Source: Aldrovandia affinis
Lineage: Eukaryota > Chordata > Actinopteri > Notacanthiformes > Halosauridae
DNA length: 64,000 bases
Reading direction: 5' to 3'
Assembly (NCBI GenBank): GCA_029706075.1
Contig: JAINUG010000005.1
Location: forward strand, 7,305,001-7,369,000
Shown: positions 57,201 to 64,000 of the stretch, piece by piece
Layout: each line of letters opens with the position of its first letter
Numbering within the stretch: the first letter of the stretch is position 1
Translations under genes and position numbers: made by a program
The notes under the pieces: generated by a model
Database searches by the model: none
What the model saw: the letters and a program-made list of their open reading frames with translations, nothing else
What the model was told of the DNA's origin: nothing

Positions 57201-60200
57201 ACAAATGTGTTTTGCAAATTGTATGGTTTATATATTTATAACTAACATGTGTAACACTCCCTTTCATGTAGCCTAGCCTATATTGTATCCTTGTTTTAGG
57301 CACGCGAATGTGCATTTTAATTGTAGCCTAAGATTTGCCTACAGTTAAGATTAGTGATATAGGCATGCTTTAATTACTCATTTCGATATAACCTAAGAAC
57401 ATAATGTCAAAGAAAAAATCTGAAGTATGGCGGCATTTGTTTTAGTCGCGGATGAACCAAAAAAAGTGGAATGTAAACTTTGCATTTTCCAAGGCAGGGT
57501 TCATCGTAAATAAAATGAGGAGCAGCCTTTTGCCAAAAAATGTGGACAAGCTAGTGTTCCTGTGCCATAACATGAAACGACTGGGGAAGTAGGCTATCGG
57601 ATGGTCTCCAACTCGAGTAAGTTTTTTTCGATAGGTTATAGCCACTTTATGTTTAGCTTTAGGCTACAATTTAAGAAATTAGGCTGTGTGATCATTCGTT
57701 TTGTTAGCCTATTTTTTTTCAAAAGAGATTTTAAATCACAATGAGACCAACGTGGTTAATTAAATAAAACATAGCCTATGCATTACAATGTGTTATGGTT
57801 GTGGTCAAATAAAAGCATCAGCCTATTATGTGGCCATACCGCAACTTCACAAGCGCAATCTGCAAGGGCAGCATGAAGAGGAGGAGAAAATACGTTTTTT
57901 TTCTTTCAGGTAATCTTGAACTCCAGCTCCATTAAGTCATTAGCCTATTGTTACTCATTTGTGTCATTCACTTAAGAAACTTATAAAGCATGAGAGACAA
58001 GCGCAGTGTGCATATAGTTGTATTTATTAAAACAAATGGGGTGTGTCATATAGAAAAAAAGTTTCGACCAATCGAAAAAAACGGACGACTGTTGACCAAG
58101 ATTTGTTTTAGTCAGGGACAGCCCTAGACCTGTTGATGGCTTGAGCTCAGTCCGTTTTTTTTCCAGTTTAGAGGAGAAAGTAGGCAGGTTGCAGTTGCGA
58201 GCAGGTTGATGAATAAATATGAACAGGATGGAAACGCCCACTCTTCAGGTTTTGTTGATCGATTTAAAGAATATGGAAATTTGAATGAAATTTTTTAACA
58301 ATTAAAAGTTAAAGATGGTGGCCATCTGTGTTACTGTACATAATTGAACCTTTTCATTTTCAGTTTCATAAAAACCGACAAGGCGTAAGAAACATTATAA
58401 CAACACCAGCAAATAAAATAGGGTGCCTATGTACCTGTGGTGTTTGGCCCCCTAATAATAATAAATAAATAATAAAGCCAACCATTGAAATAGTGTTGCA
58501 GTGCACTCGGTGCTTGGCTCCCTAATAAATATAGCTATACAGGGGTACTCAAGCCACAATAATAGTAATAATAATATGTTTAATTTAAAGCACCTTTAAA
58601 GAATTTTAAATGAGACACGGAACTTGAGCCAATGGAGGTGCCACAGGGTGGGGGTGATGTGCTGCCAGGGTTTCGTGCATGTGAGAAACCTGGACTTGGA
58701 ATTCTGGACATACTGGAGCCTATCTAGGGCTTTATTGGGCACCCCGAATAGGGCTGTATTACAGTAGTCCAGGCGAGAGGTCACAAAGGCATGGATGAGG
58801 GTCTCTGCCATGGAGTCGGTGAGTGATGGCCGGAGTCTGGTGTCGTGGAGATTAAAACTCAATAGGATCAGAGAGAATTTCTTTAAACAGTATTAAAGCT
58901 TTAATTACGAACAGCTGCACGGAGACCCATGTCAGGCAGGACAGCGAATCTCCCGCCTTTAACTTGAAATGCGATATTTATAATAATCACAACGGAAAGG
59001 GAGAGAACAGAGACAAGAGGGAGGTAACGGGGCGTTAACCTACAGGTAATAGCAGCTAGGGGGCCACATGAAGATAGAACAGGGTGTTTCTGCAGGTCTC
59101 CAAAGGTTATAAACCAATGGGAAGGAGGTTTCCTGTAGTGAGGGAAAACTTCACAAAAGAACGAATGTTCTTTTGAATTTGTGGCGCGAAAAGCCTTTGT
59201 TTGCCTGGCCACTCTGAACTGCAGCGTCACACTGACTTAATTAGTGTCTGGGTGTCCCCCTGTGGATGGCTCTAGCATCCCAACTTAATAACACTCTTTT
59301 TTCACACTGGATATGTTCTTTAGGTGAAAGAAGGTAGATTTTGTGATAGACTTGATATGTGGCTCAAATAAGAGAGTGGAATCAAGAATGACACCCAGGT
59401 TACGGACTTCAGAGGAGGGGTAGATGGAGCAGCCGTCGATGGACAGCACAGGATGACCAACCTTCTGGAGCAGGGCCTTGGACGCCACAACCATAAGCTT
59501 TGTTTTATTGCTGTTGAGTTTGAGTAGGTTAGAAGTCATCCAGTTTTTTATGTCAAGCAGGCAGTTGATGATAGACTGGGGAGGGAGGTGAGTGGAGGCT
59601 TTAGTGTTGAAGTACAGTTAAGTGTTGTCGGCATAGCAATGAAAGCTAAGGCCATGTCGGCGGATGATCTGACCAAGGGGAAGCATATAGATAATAAATA
59701 GCAGGGGTCCAATTACAGAACCTTGGGGCACACCTTGGTTGACAAGGGCAGGGGCGGATTTGGAGTCCCCAGTGGTTACAAGCTGCTTCCTGTTGGCTAG
59801 ATAGGATCAAAAGCAGGAAGAATGATGGTGAACCAAAGGGCATCCTGATGAGGAAAATGTATGGGGTCTGGTGGAATGGTTGGAATCGATAATGGGAGTA
59901 TAATGTTTAGCCTTATTTGAACTTGCCCAGCAAGTTTCACACCTAGCTGAACACCCTGATGATAAGGATACAGATACAGCGTTTATTGTACTCTGTAGAA
60001 TGGATACTGAAGTGCTTTAAATGTTGTCCTTAGAAGGACAAAAGGGAATGTGGAAGCTGAATTAAATAAAATGCCTTGAGTATGCTTACAACATTATGTG
60101 CACATGAAAGTGCTGGAAAAGTACTGAGAACAACTCACAACTGTCCTAATACAGAGGATTGTTTTGTTTTGTAAACTACTTGTTTTGTAATCAAGGTCAT

Positions 60201-63200
60201 GTTAACATGTCCAGTAAGCAGACATTCCAATGTGTCAATTTGTACAATGCGTACCAGTTCTTGTCCTGTTTTCAACATTATTTGCAACTTCCAAATAAAA
60301 ATAGTCCAATTCACAAAATAAAAGTACTGCTCAGTATAAAAACAATTCTAAATGCACTGGGTATGACCAGAACAATGTACAGGAGTGTGATGCATAAGGA
60401 GGATACACAAACAAAGGATAGTTATGAATGATAGATTATTCATGAGAATTAATGATAAAACAGTATGAACATTTTGTATTATCTTCACTATCAAAGGCAG
60501 GTGTTGATCAAAGCACTCTTATGTACCTGGCTGTGTTCAAAGTGGTACCCTTGAAGCTCGTGGGCATTCTGGACATCAACAAAAAGGTATGCTGGCCTCC
60601 ATTTCCAGAAGTAATGATCTCTGTGATGATCTCTCAGGTCTCTGGTACTGGTGTAAACTGCAGCTTCATAATACTGTGCTGTATCTGTTCTGTGTGCATT
60701 TGTAGGCATTTGGGAGCACTGTTGTGGATGTGATTCTGTCTCAAGGGGTCCTGGCAGTTTCTCACAGTTCGAAGGTGGTGAAGCTGTACAGCTTTGAAAA
60801 CATTGTACAAAAGGTAAAGGATATGCATACGAAATGGGTGTTTATGTTCCAGTGAATGTTGACAAATCTGGAAGTCTGTACGTTCCCCATCACACAGGGA
60901 AATCTGTGGATTTACAGAATGTGATGGGGAGTCTACATTCTGTAATCTGTAAATGTGTCTAGAATAAGTGTAAATAAGTGTTATTTAATGTATTTTTTTA
61001 AATTATTGAATGATGAATTGATTGTTTAGTAGGCTAAAAGTAGCCTGGTTAGGATGAATGTGCCCCTTATGTTCAATAGATGATTTTCAAATTGAACTTG
61101 TTTTCTTTGTTGGCTAATTTGCATAAATGTGCATGCATTTGATATTCTCACATTCTATTTTTTATTTTGTTTGCTTGTTGTTTTTTGTTTTTTTTGTGAG
61201 TAAATAATAATTTCATGAGAGTACTCGATAGTGACATCATTTCCAATGTCACTCCCTAGTTCCTCAGGTTACTACTTAATATGAAGTACTCCTAGCTAGT
61301 CACCATCTACAGGTTACCAGTTGTTCTCAGTAAGAGATTTCTCTCTTCTGTACTAGCTCTCCTGTAGTACGTTGTGTGACTTGTAGCGTGGAAAATTGTC
61401 CCTGTCTAGTAGTCTATGCAAGCGTAGGTAGCATAATGATGCCAAGACGCCATAGCACATTTAGCAATTCCAAAATGGGGAAAAAAGAGGGGTCAACAAC
61501 AAAACAGCGCATAGTAAATATGAGTACCTCAAGAATATGGGGAAGATATTATTTGAAGTAATCATGCTTTAAGAACAGTGTGCATTTTTGTCTGATGCAT
61601 GTTAATGAGGAGTTGTTCATTTTTCCCTCAGTACATGACAAAGGAGCTGGTGCTGGGAGAGCAGTATGAGTGGAGTGGAGTTGGGGGAATTATAGGGGAA
61701 CCTCCTTTTGGAATTCCGGTGAACATCCCCATTAGTGGTATGGGAATATACTATATCGGGAAACACCAGTACAATAATTAAGACTTCACAGTCATGTCTT
61801 GTGTCATTTCTTGGACTGGCTGACTATGTTGCTGTGCTCCCTGCAGATTGCCTTCCTGTGCTGTTTGAGGTGTCGTGCTTCAGTAATGGGATACAGATTG
61901 GGGGCCACCCCTGGCACTACATCTTCACGCCCAACAACAAAAAACACCAAGGAACCCATCACATCTGTTCCCTGCAGGACGGTTCCCTGGTAATACAAAT
62001 CAGTACTGTTTTGATTGGCATTTAGACTAGGAGGAGTCACAAACAGTTTCAGTGTTTGATTTACATTGTCATGCGTGGAACAGTCCTACTGCTTGAAGTA
62101 GGTCAGCTTTCTTGGACAGAAAGCCCCAGCAGGTGTTTATGGCAGCCCACTGTATTCGCCTGTCAGTAGACTCTGAATTGCAGGATTACAGGTAACTGCC
62201 AAAATCTAAGAAACCCCAACATAAAGTGCCTTAACAAGGCGTTGGGCCACCATTAATTAATTAATTAATTTCATTTATTTAAAAGGGACAGCACATAGTA
62301 ATAAACAAAAGGCGTCAATGGGTCAATGCCAAAGTTTGCTCGAGAGCTCGTTTTCATCTGTAGTCCTCTAATTTTCATCTGTAGTCCAGGGTCTGTAGAC
62401 CATGAACCACCAGAACAGCTTCAGTGCGCCTTGGCATTGATTCTGGAACTCTATTGGAGGGATCCAACATCATTCTTTCACAAGAAATTCCATCATTTGG
62501 TGTTTTGTTGATGGTGATGGAAAATGCTGTCTCATGTGCCATTCCAGAATAGAGACCATTCTAGATTGGAAGAGACCACTCCCATTATGGGATAGAAATG
62601 CTTCACCATAGGATGAAGGTGATCACTCAGAATGGTTTTGTATTTATTGGTGTTTACCTTGCCCCTACGGGGTATAGTGGACCTAAACCATGCCAGGAAA
62701 ATACACCCCACACCATAACAGGTGCCACAACCGTTCATTTACTGAAGTGTTTCCTTTATTTTGGCTGTTACCTGTATGTATTTTACCCGCTCACCTGCTG
62801 AAGAGTTCAAATCAGATACATATTGAGACTATCAGAGCAAGTTGTTATGTCTTTCTGTAAATGCTGCTTTTAACTAAATTCATATATTCTGACAGCAGTA
62901 TTCAATAACCCCCTTTCCTGATTGTTATTATTAAGGCTAAAAATGGAATACAAGACATGAAGTGCTGTTCACTGGAATCTGACTGGATCTACTTCCACCC
63001 GGATGATTCTGGAAGGATCATTCATGTTGGGCCCAGCGTGATAAAGTGAGTGTGTCAGTGAGTGGCTTGCCAAAGAACTTGATTGACTTGAAGTGGTTAA
63101 ATGCAGCCATGTTTCATAGTCAGAGAAAATCAGCTGCTTATTTTCTGAAAGGATGATTTTGTGTCATTTATTTAATGAAGGTATTTCCTAGTAAACTACT

Positions 63201-63928
63201 CTTTGACACTTTCACAAGTCATATGACAGGTGTGGTACTGTACAGATGCATCCTTGCCATGTACTGTAAGGTGTGGTATTTAAACCACCTTGATGCATTT
63301 TTAATTGGACAAAAGTTGGCCCCCTGGGTGGCGCAACCGGTAGACACTCGTCTTGAGTGCAGGTTCCCACTGCAGCCGGCGTTCGATCCCTGGCTGTGCC
63401 AGCCCGGCTCTGGCTGGAAGCCCTGTTCAGTGGTGGCAATTTACTCTCCACCACAGGGGGAGGGTAGAGGAAAAGCTGGCAAGAGCTCACCGCATTCACA
63501 GAAAACTTCCCTGTGGGCAAAACTAATAGGCAAGTTCTGTCTTGAAGGAAGCAGTTCATTGCCGGCCCCGATGTAGTGGTTGGTCCTGTAGTTGCTTGTG
63601 GGGGAGGATGAATTTAAGAAATGGAGGGTACAAGTGACGACCAAATTGGGAGGAAAAACTGGAGGAAAAAATCTGAAAAAATATATATATTTTTTTAATT
63701 GGACAAAGGTTCCATAATTTCACACTCTTCTTGTGTGCACTACAGATAAATGTTTCCTTTTTAGAGTTTAACCAAGAATGTAATATTTTTTTGCAATGTG
63801 GCAATGCGTTTCAAGTGTAGGAGTCGTTGTGTTTTTCCAGTATACTGAAGATACTAAAAACAGAGGAGCGCCATTCACAGTCAGAAGTTGTTCAAGAATT
63901 TACTATTACAGCTCATCGAGTCGACAAT
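51080..63928 (+). CDS. dcaf17: dcaf17: DDB1-CUL4 associated factor 17 (exons 1-11, 3' end outside window)
   Basis: DCAF17 is a nucleolar multi-pass protein proposed as a substrate receptor of the CUL4-DDB1 ubiquitin ligase; human loss causes Woodhouse-Sakati syndrome. Exons: 51080-51280, 51370-51473, 51663-51753, 53108-53244, 54090-54168, 60497-60586, 60706-60813, 61632-61737, 61847-61989, 62936-63045, 63841-63928. All eleven junctions are GT-AG and in phase, giving 419 codons with no stop (human protein about 520). Landmarks: [63 protein letters not shown] and [19 protein letters not shown]. The start is the ATG at 51,080; a possible upstream exon is listed separately. Intron 5 is 6.3 kb because of transposons. 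Confidence 0.95.
51370..51473 (+). CDS. dcaf17: dcaf17 exon 2
   Basis: After TCTCTAG it reads [20 protein letters not shown] and YFENYRCC, matching the human protein. Donor GTAATG, phase 2. Confidence 0.93.
51663..51753 (+). CDS. dcaf17: dcaf17 exon 3
   Basis: After CCCCCCTAG it reads [20 protein letters not shown] and LLCQCPL. Donor GTAAGT. Confidence 0.93.
51901..52395 (-). mobile_element. Tc1/mariner-like transposon, C-terminal half, dcaf17 intron 3
   Basis: Starts with the family end ACAGGTAACTGCCAAAATAA. The minus strand encodes the end of a DDE transposase: [20 protein letters not shown] near the end, and a SPDLNPIE-type catalytic block near 52,150. No right inverted repeat was found. 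Confidence 0.8.
52396..53107. other. dcaf17 intron 3, remainder
   Basis: No exon or named repeat was found. A TATATA-rich stretch lies at about 52,440. Confidence 0.5.
53108..53244 (+). CDS. dcaf17: dcaf17 exon 4
   Basis: After TTCACAG it reads [20 protein letters not shown] and [10 protein letters not shown]. Donor GTAATT, phase 2. Confidence 0.92.
53245..54089. other. dcaf17 intron 4
   Basis: Nothing was recognised other than intron sequence. Confidence 0.6.
54090..54168 (+). CDS. dcaf17: dcaf17 exon 5
   Basis: After TTTGGCAG it completes Arg and reads [20 protein letters not shown] and TPLARQ. Donor GTAAGA. Confidence 0.92.
54169..54909. other. dcaf17 intron 5, left part
   Basis: No exon or repeat family was recognised before the hAT element. 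Confidence 0.5.
55151..57113. mobile_element. Nested DNA transposon with 27-bp inverted ends and internal TTCGGTAG repeats
   Basis: The left end GGGCCATTCTACCGAATTGG and the right end (inward GGGGCATTCTACCGAATTAG), both followed by TTCAAAG, form inverted repeats of about 27 bp. ATAT stands on both outer sides. No transposase was recognised. The motif GTTTCGGTAGTGAC or a near match occurs seven times inside, and the core TTCGGTAG lies in both ends. A 250-bp-offset direct duplication is present at 56,151 and 56,401. The superfamily is unknown. Confidence 0.75.
56151..56614. repeat. Direct duplication inside the nested transposon
   Basis: 56,151-56,320 and 56,401-56,614 share CATAACTAAAGAATGCTAGC, GAAGAGAATATGTGTTC and CAGACTTTGGAACACATTTA in the same order. 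The second copy has about 44 extra bases. Confidence 0.85.
58135..58559. other. dcaf17 intron 5 between hAT and L2
   Basis: Unassigned. Two similar short units (TTTGGCCCCCTAATAATA and CTTGGCTCCCTAATAAATA) lie near 58,445 and 58,511, next to the LINE 3' end. Confidence 0.4.
58560..59880 (-). mobile_element. L2-like LINE fragment (RT and 3' end), dcaf17 intron 5
   Basis: The minus strand reads [20 protein letters not shown], then a FHCYADNT catalytic block (YADN, not YADD). It continues with [40 protein letters not shown] and [20 protein letters not shown]. The 3' end near 58,560 is AAAGGTGCTTTAAATTAAAC followed by ATT repeats. It is 5'-truncated and split by an insertion at 58,861-59,292. Confidence 0.85.
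58861..59292 (-). mobile_element. Candidate solo LTR inserted in the L2 fragment
   Basis: A 432-bp block interrupts the L2 coding sequence, with ACTC on both sides (58,857-58,860 and 59,293-59,296). On the minus strand it has TTATAAATATCGC as a TATA-like motif and AATTAAAGC as a weak poly(A)-type motif, suggesting an LTR. Its ends are not clean TG...CA, so the class is uncertain. Confidence 0.5.
59881..60496. other. dcaf17 intron 5, right end
   Basis: No exon or repeat was recognised. A short open frame at 60,159 lacks family matches. Confidence 0.5.
60497..60586 (+). CDS. dcaf17: dcaf17 exon 6
   Basis: After ATCAAAG it reads [20 protein letters not shown] and [10 protein letters not shown]. 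Donor GTATGC. Confidence 0.93.
60706..60813 (+). CDS. dcaf17: dcaf17 exon 7
   Basis: After TTGTAG it reads [20 protein letters not shown] and [14 protein letters not shown]. Donor GTAAAG. Confidence 0.92.
60814..61631. other. dcaf17 intron 7
   Basis: Intron sequence. The short inverted pair CACAGGGAAATCTGTGGATT is the only structure noted. Confidence 0.5.
61632..61737 (+). CDS. dcaf17: dcaf17 exon 8
   Basis: After CCCTCAG it reads [19 protein letters not shown] and [16 protein letters not shown] plus G. Donor GTATGG. Confidence 0.93.
61847..61989 (+). CDS. dcaf17: dcaf17 exon 9
   Basis: After CCCTGCAG it reads [20 protein letters not shown] and [14 protein letters not shown]. Donor GTAATA. 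Confidence 0.93.
62189..62774 (-). mobile_element. Tc1/mariner-like element, both ends present, dcaf17 intron 9
   Basis: CAGGTAACTGCCAAAATCTA at the left and the complementary GGCTGTTACCTG at the right, with TA on both sides. The interior matches the copy at 51,901 (TCTATTGGAGGGAT, AATGGTTTTGTATTTATTGG), and a foreign AT-rich piece of about 140 bp is inserted near 62,255. Only fragments of transposase remain. Confidence 0.85.
62936..63045 (+). CDS. dcaf17: dcaf17 exon 10
   Basis: After TATTAAG it reads [20 protein letters not shown] and [16 protein letters not shown]. Donor GTGAGT, phase 2. Confidence 0.93.
63317..63690 (+). mobile_element. tRNA-derived SINE with long target duplication, dcaf17 intron 10
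   Basis: The head has a B box (CGTTCGATCCC) at about 63,381, and the tail is GACCAAATTGGGAGGAAAAA. TTTTTAATTGGACAAAAGTT before (about 63,298) and TTTTTAATTGGACAAAGGTT after (about 63,692) form a target duplication of about 20 bp. It is a full-length copy and a good reference for the family. Confidence 0.88.
63841..63928 (+). CDS. dcaf17: dcaf17 exon 11
   Basis: After TTTTCCAG it reads [20 protein letters not shown] and TITAHRVDN. Donor GTAAGT. This is the last exon in the window. Confidence 0.9.
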
Positions 63929-64000
63929 GTAAGTTTTTAAAAGTCTTTCTCCCCTAATTTACTTTTCTCAAAATTTGTAATCATATTTGTAGGCCTGTCC

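Larger units (their letters stand above)
54910..58126 (+). mobile_element. hAT transposon with 8-bp target duplication, dcaf17 intron 5
   Basis: GACCTGTT stands at 54,902-54,909 and 58,127-58,134. The element starts TAGGGCTGACCCC and ends GGGACAGCCCTA, typical hAT ends. On the plus strand at about 57,410-57,590 two transposase pieces are joined: a BED-finger start ([20 protein letters not shown]) and the hAT C-terminus ([20 protein letters not shown]). The catalytic middle is deleted. A separate element is nested at 55,151-57,113. Confidence 0.88.

Noticed and set aside
1-64000. A CRISPR array, operon or defence system
   Set aside because: The DNA is eukaryotic: spliced genes, LINEs, SINEs and microsatellites. 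No regularly spaced direct repeats with unique spacers were seen.

Overview
This window is vertebrate nuclear DNA, almost certainly from a ray-finned fish. It has spliced host genes with GT-AG introns and no bacterial-style gene packing. More than half of the sequence is interspersed repeats of the fish repertoire: L2 and CR1 LINEs, tRNA-derived SINEs, Tc1/mariner, hAT, THAP-bearing elements and LTR fossils. I cannot name the species from sequence alone.

Three host genes are recognised, in the order and orientation I recall for human 2q31: TLK1 (minus), METTL8 (minus), DCAF17 (plus). Only the first coding exon of tlk1 is present (4,130-4,262); the gene continues left, out of the window. mettl8, a mitochondrial tRNA m3C32 methyltransferase, is complete: nine coding exons run from 43,161 down to 26,687, with a poly(A) signal near 26,360. 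Its exon 3 needs a change of reading frame. dcaf17, a DDB1-CUL4 substrate receptor, starts near 51,080 and contributes eleven in-phase exons (419 codons) up to 63,928 before leaving the window on the right. All exon junctions were placed by eye from splice consensus, phase and recalled family sequence.

Layout. 1-4 kb: tlk1 intron 1 with a hAT element (8-bp TSD). 4-26 kb: tlk1 upstream region and intergenic DNA, mostly a nest of repeats. In that nest an old LINE (7.2-17.7 kb) is split by an L2 copy, a SINE, a Ty3/Gypsy fossil and a second, inverted L2. Next to it lies a Tc1 element (20.9-23.7 kb), itself split by a SINE and a 1.2-kb LTR-like insertion, then a second hAT element (24.5-25.5 kb). 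26.7-43.2 kb: mettl8. Its 8.7-kb intron 4 holds a SINE split by a THAP-bearing transposon, a BEL/Pao fragment, a class I ERV fossil and a LINE fragment. Its intron 7 holds a 219-bp near-perfect hairpin. 43.2-50.5 kb: a CR1 LINE directly upstream of the mettl8 first coding exon, Tc1 and hAT relics, and a MITE with 28-bp perfect inverted ends. 51-64 kb: dcaf17. Its 6.3-kb intron 5 holds a hAT element with another transposon nested inside, followed by an L2 LINE.

mettl8 and dcaf17 are arranged head to head about 8 kb apart (ATG to ATG). I saw no CRISPR array, operon, rRNA or functional tRNA gene. The most unusual signals are the nested element at 55,151-57,113, whose core 8-mer recurs in its ends and at internal sites; the two-ORF THAP element; the mettl8 exon 3 frame change; and the mettl8 intron 7 hairpin.
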